Below, one piece after another: positions 6,077-15,490 of a DNA stretch of 64,000 nucleotides. Under the pieces are notes generated by a model. The model worked only from the letters and a program-made list of their open reading frames with translations. It had not been told where the DNA came from and made no database searches. A program made the position numbers and the translations under genes. Position 1 is the first letter of the stretch, and each line of letters starts with the position of its first letter. Origin of the DNA: an uncultured Tissierellia bacterium (GTDB lineage Bacteria > Bacillota > Clostridia > Tissierellales > Tissierellaceae); NCBI GenBank assembly GCA_946402705.1, contig CAMIXG010000002.1, forward strand, positions 1-64,000. Direction: 5' to 3'.

Positions 6077-8773
6077 ATGGATAATAAAAAATTAATGATA
6101 ATAGATGGAAGTTCACTACTGTTTAGAGCATTTTATGCCCTACCTCTTTTGACTACAAAAGAAGGTATATATACCAATGCCATGTATGGTTTTTTAGGTA
6201 TGCTTTATAATGTTATAGATGAATACAAGCCAGATTACATATCAGTGGCTTTTGATAAATCAGGACCAACTTTTAGACATGAATTATATGAAGATTATAA
6301 GGGGACTAGAAGTTCTGCACCAGATGAAATAAGGGGACAATTTACTAGAATAAAAGAGATTTTAGATGCTATGAATATTCATTATTTAGAGTCTGATAAG
6401 TATGAGGCAGATGATATAGCTGGAACTCTAGCAAGAGATGGCGAAACAAAGGGTATGGAGGTTGTTTTAGTTACTGGAGACAAGGATTATTTACAATTAG
6501 TATCTGAAAAAACTAAGGTTGTCATAACTAGAAAGGGTATCACTGAAACAGAAAAGTATGATTTAGATAAGATAGATGAAGTTTATAAGCTAACACCAAA
6601 TCAGCTAATAGATTTAAAGGGCTTGATGGGAGATAGTTCAGACAATATACCAGGAGTACCAGGTATAGGAGAAAAAACTGGACTAAAACTTATACAAGAT
6701 TTTCATTCTATAGATGGTGTCTATGAAAATATGGACAAGATAACAGGGAAAAAGAGAATAGAAAATCTAGAAAATAATAAGGATTTAGCTTATCTAAGTA
6801 AAGAATTAGGTACGATAATATGTGATGCAGACCTAGGTGTAAAAATAGAGGACCTAGAATACAAGGAAGTAAATGTTGACCAATTAGTACCACTTCTAGC
6901 TAAGTATGATTTTAATAATTTTTTAAATAAGTATGCTTCAAACTATAAAGAAGATGAAGAAAAGCGTGAAAAATATGAATATACTCTGATAACTGAGGAA
7001 AATATAGATGGTTTAATAACTAGTATAAAAGAAGATAAACAGTTTGGATTTAAACTATTGATTAATGGAGAAGACTTAATCAATGATGAGGTTTTATATC
7101 TAGCTATAAAGACTAAAAATATGAATACACACATACTTAACATAGTAGGTAGTTCGGAAATAAATATGTTTGAAATGAATGAAGGAATAGAACTATTTGA
7201 TAGGTTAAAAGTTCTATTTGAAGATGACAGTATAGAAAAATTAGGACATAATCTTAAGGATGATATTGTTTTATTATTTAGACATGATATTAACATAAAA
7301 AATATAGTCTCAGATACAATGATTGGAAAATACTTGATAGATCCATCTCAAAGCACATATTCCATAAATGATATTAGCTTGGAGTTTTTTAATTATTATG
7401 GTCAAGATGAGGAAGTTTTATTAGGTAAAGGAAAGTCTAAAAAAGCTTTTGGCGACTTAACTTTTGAAGATTCTGCTGAGTACCTATCATTTTATTTAGA
7501 TACTTCTATAAAAGCCAAGGAAAAGATAGACGAAATAATTTTAGAACAAAAAATGGTGGAATTATATCATGATATAGAACTTCCTTTAATAGAAGTACTT
7601 GCAAGTATGCAGTATATAGGATTTGAAGTTGATAAAAATGAGTTATCAAAACTTGAAGTAGAATTTGCAAAAGAGATAGATAGCTTGGTATTTAATATCC
7701 ATGAATTAGCAGGCAGGCCTTTTAATGTAAATTCGCCTAAACAATTGGGTGAGATTTTATTTGAAGATTTAGGACTTCCAGTTATAAAAAAGACAAAGAC
7801 AGGATATTCTACAAATGCAGATGTACTTGATAAGTTAAGGGGTCAAAATGAGATAATAGACCTTGTAATAAGATATAGAGAAATAGCAAAACTTAAATCT
7901 ACCTATATAGATGGTTTATCAGAACTTATAAATAATAATACTGGTAGGATACATTCTACATTTAATCAAACCATAACAACAACAGGTAGGATAAGTAGTA
8001 CAGAGCCAAACCTTCAAAACATACCTATTAGAACCCATGATGGTAGACAAATAAGAAGAGCCTTTGTATCAGCAGATAAATCTAAACTTATAGATGGGGA
8101 TTATTCACAAATAGAACTTAGGGTGCTGGCTCATATATCAGAAGATGAGCATATGATAGATGCCTTTAAGCATGATATAGATATTCATACAAAAACAGCA
8201 TCACAGGTTTTTGGCGTAAAACTCGAAGATGTAACCAAAGACCTAAGAGGTAAGGCGAAGGCTGTAAACTTTGGTATAATATATGGTATTTCAGATTATG
8301 GCTTATCACAAAACTTAAATATTACTAGAAATGAAGCAAAAGAATATATAGAAAGCTATCTGGCTAATTATGAAAAAGTTAAGGCATATATGGATGATAT
8401 AGTAGACTTTGGTAAAGAAAATGGTTTTGTAGAAACTATATTTAAGAGAAGAAGATATATACCAGAACTTAAAAATAAAAATTTCAACATAAGATCTTTT
8501 GGAGAAAGAGTAGCTATGAATGCACCTATACAGGGTTCAGCTGCAGATATTATAAAGATGAGTATGGTAAAGGTATATAATGAAATAGAAAATAGAAATT
8601 TAAAGTCTAAGCTTATTTTACAGGTCCATGATGAGCTTATAATAGAAGCTGTAGAAGATGAGATTGAAGAAGTTACAGTTATGCTAAAAGAGATAATGGA
8701 AAGTATTATAGAGCTAAAGGTACCCTTGACTGTAGACTTAAAAGTGGGAGATAGTTGGTATGATACATTGTAA
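6077..8773 (+). CDS. polA: DNA polymerase I
   Basis: An 898-residue family A polymerase for Okazaki-fragment processing and repair. Residues 1-300 form the 5' nuclease (MIIDGSSLLFRAFYALP, YEADDIAGTLA, GLMGDSSDNIPGVPGIGEKT). The polymerase domain has motif A DYSQIELRVLAH, motif B RGKAKAVNFGIIYG and motif C QVHDEL. In the middle domain the usual FAFDTET of a proofreading exonuclease is replaced by FGFKLLING, so the 3'-5' exonuclease is probably inactive, as in Bacillus PolA. The gene overlaps coaE by 14 bases. GGGAGTGA precedes the ATG. Confidence 0.98.
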   Translation: MDNKKLMIIDGSSLLFRAFYALPLLTTKEGIYTNAMYGFLGMLYNVIDEYKPDYISVAFDKSGPTFRHELYEDYKGTRSSAPDEIRGQFTRIKEILDAMNIHYLESDKYEADDIAGTLARDGETKGMEVVLVTGDKDYLQLVSEKTKVVITRKGITETEKYDLDKIDEVYKLTPNQLIDLKGLMGDSSDNIPGVPGIGEKTGLKLIQDFHSIDGVYENMDKITGKKRIENLENNKDLAYLSKELGTIICDADLGVKIEDLEYKEVNVDQLVPLLAKYDFNNFLNKYASNYKEDEEKREKYEYTLITEENIDGLITSIKEDKQFGFKLLINGEDLINDEVLYLAIKTKNMNTHILNIVGSSEINMFEMNEGIELFDRLKVLFEDDSIEKLGHNLKDDIVLLFRHDINIKNIVSDTMIGKYLIDPSQSTYSINDISLEFFNYYGQDEEVLLGKGKSKKAFGDLTFEDSAEYLSFYLDTSIKAKEKIDEIILEQKMVELYHDIELPLIEVLASMQYIGFEVDKNELSKLEVEFAKEIDSLVFNIHELAGRPFNVNSPKQLGEILFEDLGLPVIKKTKTGYSTNADVLDKLRGQNEIIDLVIRYREIAKLKSTYIDGLSELINNNTGRIHSTFNQTITTTGRISSTEPNLQNIPIRTHDGRQIRRAFVSADKSKLIDGDYSQIELRVLAHISEDEHMIDAFKHDIDIHTKTASQVFGVKLEDVTKDLRGKAKAVNFGIIYGISDYGLSQNLNITRNEAKEYIESYLANYEKVKAYMDDIVDFGKENGFVETIFKRRRYIPELKNKNFNIRSFGERVAMNAPIQGSAADIIKMSMVKVYNEIENRNLKSKLILQVHDELIIEAVEDEIEEVTVMLKEIMESIIELKVPLTVDLKVGDSWYDTL

Positions 8774-9371
8774 AGGGATATATGGGCTAACTGGTGGTAT
8801 AGCAAGTGGAAAATCAACAGTTAGTGGTATTCTTACCAAGATGGGATATTCTGTTGTAGATATGGATAAGATATCTAGGGAGATATTTGAAAGAGGAAAA
8901 CCAGCCTATATAAAAGTAGTGAATAATTTTGGAGAAGAAATACTTGATAAAGATGAGGAGATAGATAGAAAGAAACTAGGAAGCATAGTTTTTTCTCAAG
9001 CTGAAAAGTTGAAAATCCTAAATGATATAACACACCCAGAAATAATGAGGGAATCTAAAAATAAAATAGAAAACATATTAAAGGACGAAGACATAGTATT
9101 TGTAGATAGTCCTTTGTTGTTTGAAACTATAGATACTATGAAAAAATATGATTTGAATTTTGATAAGCTAATACTAGTCTATGTAAATAGAGAAACTCAA
9201 ATAAAGAGACTTATTAAAAGAGATGGTATAGAAAAAGAGGAAGCTTATAAAATACTAAACTCACAAATGGACATAGAAGATAAGAGGGAAAAGGCAGATT
9301 ATATAATAGAAAACACTGGAACTATAGAAGAATTGGAAGTAAAAGTTAGACAGTTACTTAAAGCACTATAA
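8760..9371 (+). CDS. coaE: Dephospho-CoA kinase
   Basis: A 203-residue P-loop kinase that makes the final step of coenzyme A synthesis by phosphorylating dephospho-CoA. The P-loop is GGIASGKST near residue 13, followed by VVDMDKISREIFERG and, later, VDSPLLFE and LVYVNRETQIKRLIKRDG. The start overlaps the end of polA by 14 bases and GGGAG lies about 12 bases upstream. The order polA-coaE-lytic transglycosylase is common in clostridia. Length is normal. Confidence 0.96.
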   Translation: MIHCKGIYGLTGGIASGKSTVSGILTKMGYSVVDMDKISREIFERGKPAYIKVVNNFGEEILDKDEEIDRKKLGSIVFSQAEKLKILNDITHPEIMRESKNKIENILKDEDIVFVDSPLLFETIDTMKKYDLNFDKLILVYVNRETQIKRLIKRDGIEKEEAYKILNSQMDIEDKREKADYIIENTGTIEELEVKVRQLLKAL

Positions 9372-9385
9372 GGAGGTTATTTTAT

Positions 9386-10021
9386 TTGAGTAAGAGAGTA
9401 CATAAAATAATCGGTATTTTAATAATAATTATAATATTAGTATCATTATTATATAAATACTCAAGACACCCTGTGTCATATACAGATATAATTAAAGAAA
9501 ACTCTGAAGAGTATGGAGTGGACCCATTTTTGGTAATGGCAATTATAAATGTTGAGAGTAAGTTTGATGCAAATGCTAGGTCTGGAAAAGATGCAAGGGG
9601 ACTTATGCAGATAACTGCTCAAACTGGTCAATGGGGAAGTGAAATGATAGGGATAGAAGATTATACTCAGGATAGTTTATATCAGCCAGAAATAAATATA
9701 AAGATTGGAACCTGGTATATAAATAGATTGATGAAAGAGTTTGATGGAAATTTAGATCTAGTTTTGGCTGCCTATAATGGAGGTAGTGGAAATGTTAGAA
9801 AATGGCTCCAAAATCCAGACTATTCTGATGACGGGATAAATTTAAATCATATTCCCTTTGAAGAAACTAGAAATTATCTAGAAAGAGTAAAGAGGGATTA
9901 TGAACTATATAGTGATAAACATAAGGATGTATTTGTAAAAGAGGGAACTAATAATGATAGATATTTAGTTTTACTACATGGAGTTAGAAAAAATATAAAA
10001 GATATAATTGCAAATGATTGA
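9386..10021 (+). CDS. Membrane-anchored lytic transglycosylase (SLT domain)
   Basis: A 211-residue protein starting at TTG after AGGAGG. Residues 8-25 are a single N-terminal membrane anchor (IIGILIIIIILVSLLY). The rest is a soluble lytic transglycosylase domain: INVESKFDANARSGKDARGLMQIT carries the catalytic Glu in VES, and VLAAYNGGSGNVRKW is the second signature. It cleaves the glycan strands of peptidoglycan outside the cell. It sits in the usual clostridial position behind coaE and 16 bases ahead of a solute-binding lipoprotein gene. Confidence 0.93.
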   Translation: MSKRVHKIIGILIIIIILVSLLYKYSRHPVSYTDIIKENSEEYGVDPFLVMAIINVESKFDANARSGKDARGLMQITAQTGQWGSEMIGIEDYTQDSLYQPEINIKIGTWYINRLMKEFDGNLDLVLAAYNGGSGNVRKWLQNPDYSDDGINLNHIPFEETRNYLERVKRDYELYSDKHKDVFVKEGTNNDRYLVLLHGVRKNIKDIIAND

Positions 10022-10037
10022 TTTTAGGAGGTATATT

Positions 10038-11717
10038 TTGGCTAAGAAATTTAAGGTGCTAATAATGACAATGTGTTTATTATTTGTGCTAACTAGTTGT
10101 AAGGATCCAATGAAGGAAGATATAAAAGAAGAAAACAAAAAAGAAGAAGTATTTGAGCCTAAATATGGAGGAGAAATAAATCTACCTCTTACAAATTTGA
10201 AAACTTTAAATCCTTTATTAAATAAGAATGAATTATATTATTATTTTAATAAATTAGTATATGAATCTTTGTTTGAAATAGATGAATCCTTTGATGTAGC
10301 TAAAAAATTAGTAGATAGTTACTATATAGAAGATGAAGGTAAAACAGTTAGGATAAATCTTAGAAATGATGTTTTTTGGCATGATGGGGAGCAGTTAAAG
10401 GCTGACGATGTTATATTTACCTTAGATTGCATAAAAAAACTTGGTGAAGAGAGTATATATGGAAATTTAATAGCACAAGGATTAAATACCTATGGAAATT
10501 TTAATTTAAATAGAGATATTAAAATGGAAGGTAGTGGACTTGAACTTATTGTTGAATATTCTCAGCCTTATGGGAACAATTTGGAAGTTTTAACTTTTCC
10601 AATAATACCATCTCACCTATTTAAAAATGTAAATGAGGCTCTAAATCCTAAAGACTATACAATTATGGGAACTGGACCATTTAAGTTAGATACTTATGGT
10701 GAGTTTAAGGAGCTTAGACTTGCTGCAAATGAAAGTTATAGAGATGGAAAACCATACTTAGACTATGTTAATGGTGTAATTTTAGATGATAAAGAAGATA
10801 TAATGATGTCTTTTGAAACAGGACAGTTAAATGCCATTATAGACATGGGTAATGGTTGGGAAAAATACGGAAAAAATAGTAGGATGAAAATAATGGAGTA
10901 CCCATCATCTAGTTATGAATTTTTAGGTTTTAATTTTAAAAATGAAATATTTGAAGGAAACAGGGGCAAGCATCTTAGAAAGGCAATAGCCTATGCAATA
11001 GATAATGATGAAATCATAGATAAGGCCTACCTAGGTCATGCTAAAAAAACTGATTTACCCCTACAACCCAATTCTTGGTTAAATATGGGGAGCAGATATG
11101 ATTTTGATAAAAAAGCTGCTATAGAAGAGCTGAAATTTGCAGGCTATAAAAATAAGGATGCGGATGGTTATTATTTAGATGAAGATAATAACAGGTTAAA
11201 ATTTAAGCTATTAACTGATACATTAAATCCGACAAGGTTTAATGCAGCAGATAATATAAGAAAAAATTTAAAGGCCATAGGTATAGAAGTAGAACTTTGG
11301 TCACAAGAACAATCTACCAATTTAACTACTAAGGAAGAAAAGGATAAACAGTGGGATTTAGTCCAGAGTGAAATAGCCAAGGGAAACTATGATTTAGTAT
11401 TATCTGGCTGGGATTTATCTTATATTCCTGATTTGTCTTTTATGTTCAGTAGTAGTAAAATAGGAAGTAGTAATTTTATTAACTATTCAAACAATAATAC
11501 TGATAAGTTATTAGAAAATGTTTTTTATTCAGGGGGGAGTAGAGAGGTCAAATTAAATAATTATAAAAAATTAAATAATAATTTAATAGAAAATTTACCT
11601 TACGCTAGTATTTGCTTTAAAAACAAAGCTCTTATTATAGATAATAAATTTGCAGGAGAGAACAAACCAACTTTTTATAATCCATATAAAAAATTAGATA
11701 AATTATTTATTAAATAA
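10038..11717 (+). CDS. Extracellular solute-binding lipoprotein (family 5, oligopeptide type)
   Basis: A 559-residue lipoprotein. The TTG at 10038 follows AGGAGGTATATT, giving a signal peptide with lipobox LTSC (Cys21). The tracked upstream start lies in the preceding gene. The mature protein has the SBP_bac_5 pattern: PKYGGEINLP, VFWHDGEQLKADDVIFTLD, MGTGPFKL, LRKAIAYAIDNDEII and a late YDLVLSGWDLSYIPD. Such proteins bind peptides or similar ligands for an ABC importer. No permease or ATPase gene lies nearby, so it is an orphan binding protein here. Confidence 0.92.
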   Translation: MAKKFKVLIMTMCLLFVLTSCKDPMKEDIKEENKKEEVFEPKYGGEINLPLTNLKTLNPLLNKNELYYYFNKLVYESLFEIDESFDVAKKLVDSYYIEDEGKTVRINLRNDVFWHDGEQLKADDVIFTLDCIKKLGEESIYGNLIAQGLNTYGNFNLNRDIKMEGSGLELIVEYSQPYGNNLEVLTFPIIPSHLFKNVNEALNPKDYTIMGTGPFKLDTYGEFKELRLAANESYRDGKPYLDYVNGVILDDKEDIMMSFETGQLNAIIDMGNGWEKYGKNSRMKIMEYPSSSYEFLGFNFKNEIFEGNRGKHLRKAIAYAIDNDEIIDKAYLGHAKKTDLPLQPNSWLNMGSRYDFDKKAAIEELKFAGYKNKDADGYYLDEDNNRLKFKLLTDTLNPTRFNAADNIRKNLKAIGIEVELWSQEQSTNLTTKEEKDKQWDLVQSEIAKGNYDLVLSGWDLSYIPDLSFMFSSSKIGSSNFINYSNNNTDKLLENVFYSGGSREVKLNNYKKLNNNLIENLPYASICFKNKALIIDNKFAGENKPTFYNPYKKLDKLFIK

Positions 11718-11753
11718 TACAATTAAAATAGGCAAATAGATTGCTTTAAAAGA

Positions 11754-11782
11754 TTGTAAAAAAAATAACATTATGTTAGAAT
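11754..11782 (+). promoter_or_regulatory. Candidate distal promoter P1 of the rnf operon
   Basis: TTGTAA at 11754-11759 and TAGAAT at 11777-11782 are 17 bases apart. Transcription would begin near 11789 and run through two hairpins before rnfC. Confidence 0.5.
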
Positions 11783-11831
11783 AATAGGGTAATACTAGGA
11801 AATCTAAGAGTGAAAATCAAATTTAATACGT

Positions 11832-11890
11832 CCTTTCTTCAGCATAAAGAAAGGGAGTATACCTATTAAAATTAGGTATACTTTTGTTTG
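11832..11890 (+). terminator. Tandem hairpins, candidate attenuator in the rnf leader
   Basis: The first hairpin is CCTTTCTT/AAGAAAGG (8 pairs). The second is AGTATACCTA/TAGGTATACT (10 perfect pairs, 7-base loop) followed by TTTGTTTG. The second has the form of an intrinsic terminator. It lies inside the leader if P1 is used, so it may attenuate rnf or end an upstream small transcript. No known riboswitch consensus was recognised in the 60 bases before it. Confidence 0.65.
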
Positions 11891-11907
11891 TGTCTAAACC
11901 AAAATAG

Positions 11908-11937
11908 TTGATACTACCTAGTAGTATGAAATAGACT
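11908..11937 (+). promoter_or_regulatory. Candidate proximal promoter P2 of rnf with palindromic operator
   Basis: TTGATA (11908-11913) and TAGACT (11932-11937) are 18 bases apart. The spacer contains a perfect inverted repeat, ATACTAC-CTA-GTAGTAT (11911-11927), which overlaps the -35 and is well placed for a repressor. It does not match the Rex consensus (TTGTTAAnnnnTTAACAA). Confidence 0.5.
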
Positions 11938-11962
11938 AAATATTAAAAAAGAGGTGGAATAC

Positions 11963-13288
11963 ATGGGACAAGAAAAGCTAACTTTCAAGGGTGGAGTTAA
12001 TGTACCTCATTATAAGAGTTTAACAGAGAATAAAGCCTTAGAGAAAGCGGCAGAACCAGCAAAGGTATATATACCTTTACAACAACATATAGGTGCGCCT
12101 TGTGAAGCAGTTGTAAGTGTTGGGGACAAAGTAAAAATGGGTCAAGTGATTGGAAAATCAGATGCTTTTGTATCTGCAAGAGTACATTCAAGTGTATCAG
12201 GAGAAGTTAAAGAAATAAAGAAAATGGATGTTCCTGGTTCATTGGGAGTAAATTGTGTTGTAATAGAATCTGATGGGTTAAATGAAGTAGATGATTCTAT
12301 GACAGTATATAGTAGTCTTGAAGATATAAAACCAGAACAAATATTAGAAGCTATAGACTTAGCTGGAATAACAGGTCTTGGGGGAGCGAGCTTTCCAACT
12401 AAAGTAAAATTATCACCACCAAAAGATAAGGTAATAGATTATATTATTTTAAATGGTGCTGAATGTGAACCGTACTTAACAGCAGATCATAGACTTATGT
12501 TAGAAAATACATCTGATGTAGTTTTTGGTATAAGGGCAATAATGAAAGCATTAGGAGTAAACAGGGGAGTAATAGCTATAGAAGACAATAAAATGGATGC
12601 AGTTGAAGCTATACAAGCAGAAGCTAGCAAATATGATAATGTTGAAGTAAAAGTATTAAAAGCTAAATACCCTCAAGGTGATGAAAAGAGAATAATATCA
12701 GCAGTAACTGGCAGGGAAGTTCCTTCAGGAGCATTACCTATGGAAGTAGGCTGTGTTGTAAATAATATAGGAACTGCAAAAGCTATAGCTGATGCAATAT
12801 TAAGAGGAAAACCTCTATATGAAAGAGTAATAACTATAACAGGTCATGCAATTGGAGAACCTAAAAACTTAGTTGCAAAGGTTGGAACACCATTTAAAGA
12901 GTTAATCGCTCAAGCAGGTGGCTTTAAAAGTGAACCTGGAAAAATAGTAATGGGTGGACCAATGATGGGACTAGCACAATATTCTATAGAAGTTCCTATG
13001 GTTAAGGGAACAAGTGGAATTTTAACATTTACTAAGGAAGAAGCAGAGAAAAAAGAAGTATCTGCATGTATTAAATGTGGTAGATGCTTAACTGTTTGTC
13101 CAGTACATTTACAACCAGTATATATATCAGCTTGTGCTATAAAAAATAATTTTGAACTAGCTGAAAAATATAATGCTATAGATTGTGTAGAGTGTGGAGC
13201 TTGTTCATTTATATGTCCAGCAGGTAGACCATTAACAGAATCTATTAGATTAGCTAAAAGAGAAATACTAGCTAACAAAAAGAAATAA
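11963..13288 (+). CDS. rnfC: Ion-translocating oxidoreductase complex subunit RnfC
   Basis: A 441-residue peripheral subunit that passes electrons between NAD(H) and the membrane part of the Rnf complex. It shows the NADH/FMN-binding region (GLGGASFPTKVKL, NGAECEPYLTADHRLM) and two 4Fe-4S motifs at the C-terminus (CIKCGRCLTVCP and CVECGACSFICPAGRP). The ATG at 11963 follows GAGGTGGAATAC, and the tracked GTG at 11954 falls in the RBS. It is the first gene of a six-gene operon in the order C-D-G-E-A-B typical of clostridia. Confidence 0.97.
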   Translation: MGQEKLTFKGGVNVPHYKSLTENKALEKAAEPAKVYIPLQQHIGAPCEAVVSVGDKVKMGQVIGKSDAFVSARVHSSVSGEVKEIKKMDVPGSLGVNCVVIESDGLNEVDDSMTVYSSLEDIKPEQILEAIDLAGITGLGGASFPTKVKLSPPKDKVIDYIILNGAECEPYLTADHRLMLENTSDVVFGIRAIMKALGVNRGVIAIEDNKMDAVEAIQAEASKYDNVEVKVLKAKYPQGDEKRIISAVTGREVPSGALPMEVGCVVNNIGTAKAIADAILRGKPLYERVITITGHAIGEPKNLVAKVGTPFKELIAQAGGFKSEPGKIVMGGPMMGLAQYSIEVPMVKGTSGILTFTKEEAEKKEVSACIKCGRCLTVCPVHLQPVYISACAIKNNFELAEKYNAIDCVECGACSFICPAGRPLTESIRLAKREILANKKK

Positions 13289-13301
13289 GGAGGAGATTAT
13301 A

Positions 13302-14321
13302 GTGAAAGAAAACACAGTTGAAACAAATGAAAAAGATATAATCATCCCTGATATGTTAATAGGTTCATCTTCTCCACATATAAGAACGAATGAATCTGTA
13401 AATCGTATCATGCTAGATGTGATTATTGCTTTAGTTCCAGCTATATTAGGTAGTATTTACTTATATAGAGGAGCAGCAGTACAAACCATATTACTTTCTG
13501 TTGTAGCAGCAGTTATAGCGGAAGTAGCAATGCAAAAATTATTTAAAAAACCAGTAACAATCAAAGATTTAAGTGCAGTTGTAACAGGTATTTTATTAGC
13601 TTTTAATATACCAGCAGGAGCACCTTGGTATGTGCCAGTATTTGGTTCTGTATTTGCCATAGTAGTTGCAAAACAATTATTTGGTGGATTGGGACAAAAC
13701 TTTATAAATCCAGCTTTAGCAGGTAGAGCGGCACTTATGGCTTCTTGGCCATCAGCTATGACTACTTTCTCACAACCAGTAGCATTTATAGCTGGGGCAA
13801 GTGGAGCATCTGTAGATGCAGCAACATATGCAACACCACTTGTAAAATTAGGATTAGAAGCACCAGCAGCAGATATAATAAGCCAATTACCAAGTCTTAA
13901 AGATATGTTTTTAGGTAATATAGGTGGTACTATAGGAGAAACTTCAGCTTTATTATTATTAATAGGTGCAGCTTATTTAATATATAGAGGTGTAATCGAT
14001 TGGAAGGTTCCAGTTGTATATATCCTAAGTACAGCAGTAGTTTTAGTAGTGTTAGGAGTTAATCCAAGTTTATTAATGTACCATATCTTAAGTGGTGGAT
14101 TAATACTAGGAGCATGTTTTATGGCGACAGACTATGTATCAATCCCTGTTAATTCTAAAGGTAGAGTAATATTTGCTATAGGAGCAGGTTTATTAACAGC
14201 TATTATAAGGGTTAAGGGTGGATATCCAGAAGGAGTTTCATATTCAATACTTCTTATGAACGTTTTAACACCAATAATAGAAAAATTTACAACGCCAAAA
14301 GTATTTGGGAGGGTAGATTAA
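13302..14321 (+). CDS. rnfD: Rnf complex subunit RnfD (flavinylated membrane subunit)
   Basis: A 339-residue integral membrane subunit starting at GTG behind AGGAGGAG. Motifs include SSPHIRTNESVNRIMLDVIIALVPA and GGLGQNFINPALAGRAALMASWP. VDAATYATPL contains the threonine (Thr178) expected to carry covalent FMN in this family. RnfD belongs with NqrB and takes part in ion translocation. It is followed two bases later by rnfG. ApbE, which attaches the flavin, is encoded about 13 kb downstream. Confidence 0.97.
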   Translation: MKENTVETNEKDIIIPDMLIGSSSPHIRTNESVNRIMLDVIIALVPAILGSIYLYRGAAVQTILLSVVAAVIAEVAMQKLFKKPVTIKDLSAVVTGILLAFNIPAGAPWYVPVFGSVFAIVVAKQLFGGLGQNFINPALAGRAALMASWPSAMTTFSQPVAFIAGASGASVDAATYATPLVKLGLEAPAADIISQLPSLKDMFLGNIGGTIGETSALLLLIGAAYLIYRGVIDWKVPVVYILSTAVVLVVLGVNPSLLMYHILSGGLILGACFMATDYVSIPVNSKGRVIFAIGAGLLTAIIRVKGGYPEGVSYSILLMNVLTPIIEKFTTPKVFGRVD

Positions 14322-14322
14322 G

Positions 14323-14868
14323 ATGAATAAAACATTAAAATTAGGTATAACTCTTTTAATAATATCTTCAGTAGCAGCAGGAATCTTAGGATTTTCAAAT
14401 AAGGCTACTAGTGGAAAGATAGCAGAAATAGAGCTTAAAAATACACAAGATGCCTTAGCGGGTATATTTGGAGAATTTGAAACATATGAAGAAACAGATG
14501 CAGCAGAATTAGAAAAATTAAGAAGTACAGATGAAAATTTAGTTGCAGTTTATAAAATAATTGATGGCGGAGAAACAGCAGGTTATTCTGTAACGACAAC
14601 TTCTAATGGTTTCGGTGGAGCTATTGAAATCATGGTAGGTATAAATTCTGATGGTGAAGTATTAGGAGCAAGAGTACTTAAACATTCAGAAACAGCAGGT
14701 ATAGGTTCAAAAGCAGCAGATCCAACATTTACAGATTTATTTACAGGTCAATCTGCAAGTGAAGAACTGCAAGTGGAAACTATATCAGGTGCTACTATAA
14801 CAAGTACAGCTGTTATCAAAGGTGTAAATAATGCAAGATTAGTTTATCAAGAAGTTGCAGCAAACTAG
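14323..14868 (+). CDS. rnfG: Rnf complex subunit RnfG (FMN-binding)
   Basis: A 181-residue subunit with one N-terminal membrane helix (LGITLLIISSVAAGILGF) and an outward FMN-binding domain. The flavinylation motif SGATITSTAV is near the C-terminus, with Thr158 the expected acceptor. GFGGAIEIMVGI and HSETAGIGSKA are typical of the family. It receives electrons from RnfD within the complex. The ATG starts two bases after the rnfD stop with GGGAGG in the end of rnfD. Confidence 0.96.
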   Translation: MNKTLKLGITLLIISSVAAGILGFSNKATSGKIAEIELKNTQDALAGIFGEFETYEETDAAELEKLRSTDENLVAVYKIIDGGETAGYSVTTTSNGFGGAIEIMVGINSDGEVLGARVLKHSETAGIGSKAADPTFTDLFTGQSASEELQVETISGATITSTAVIKGVNNARLVYQEVAAN

Positions 14869-14885
14869 ATTTGGGGGTGTAGATT

Positions 14886-15476
14886 ATGAAATTAAGCGAA
14901 ATTTTGAAAAATGGTATAATAAAGAATAACCCTATATTTGTTCAGTTAATAGGTATGTGTTCAGTACTAGCAGTAACAACAAGTGTTCAAAACAGTTTAG
15001 CTATGGGGCTAGCAGTAACAGCAGTTTTAGTAGGTTCTAACTTTGTAATTTCATTATTAAAAAATGTAATTCCAGATGATATAAGAATACCAGCATTCGT
15101 TGTTGTAATAGCAACATTTGTAACAGTAATAGAAATGTTTATGAAGGCTTATGCTCAGCCAATATATCAATCTTTAGGTATTTTCTTACCTTTAATAGTA
15201 GTTAACTGTATAATCCTTGCAAGAGCAGAGGCTTTTGCATTTACAAATGGTTTAGTACCTTCAATAGTAGATGGTATAGGAACAGGACTTGGATATACAG
15301 TAGCAGTTTTAATTTTAGGAACTATAAGAGAAGTTTTTGGAGCAGGAACGTTTTTAGGAATTCAAGTAATAAGTAATCCAATAGGTATTTTAGTAATGCC
15401 AGCAGGTGCTTTTATAGTTTTAGGTATACTAGTGGCCTTATTTAAAATAATAATGGCTAGGCAAGAAGCAAACTAA
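14886..15476 (+). CDS. rnfE: Rnf complex subunit RnfE
   Basis: A 196-residue hydrophobic subunit with about six membrane segments. It is homologous to NqrD and to its neighbour RnfA. Diagnostic stretches are NGIIKNNPIFVQLIGMCSVLAVTTS, FLPLIVVNCIILARAEAFA and DGIGTGLGYTVAVLILGTIREVFGAG. RnfE and RnfA form an inverted pair that holds an iron-sulfur centre in the membrane; the Cys in LIGMC and NC are the likely ligands, as known for the family. Confidence 0.96.
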   Translation: MKLSEILKNGIIKNNPIFVQLIGMCSVLAVTTSVQNSLAMGLAVTAVLVGSNFVISLLKNVIPDDIRIPAFVVVIATFVTVIEMFMKAYAQPIYQSLGIFLPLIVVNCIILARAEAFAFTNGLVPSIVDGIGTGLGYTVAVLILGTIREVFGAGTFLGIQVISNPIGILVMPAGAFIVLGILVALFKIIMARQEAN

Positions 15477-15490
15477 AGGGGGCAAAAATA

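Noticed and set aside
8368-8817. Minus-strand frame of 149 residues over the polA end
   Set aside because: Covers the conserved polymerase motif C on the other strand; low-complexity Ser/Ile shadow.
11789-11890. Known riboswitch class in the rnf leader
   Set aside because: I compared it by eye with FMN, cobalamin, fluoride, c-di-GMP and T-box signatures and saw no match; only the hairpins are supported.
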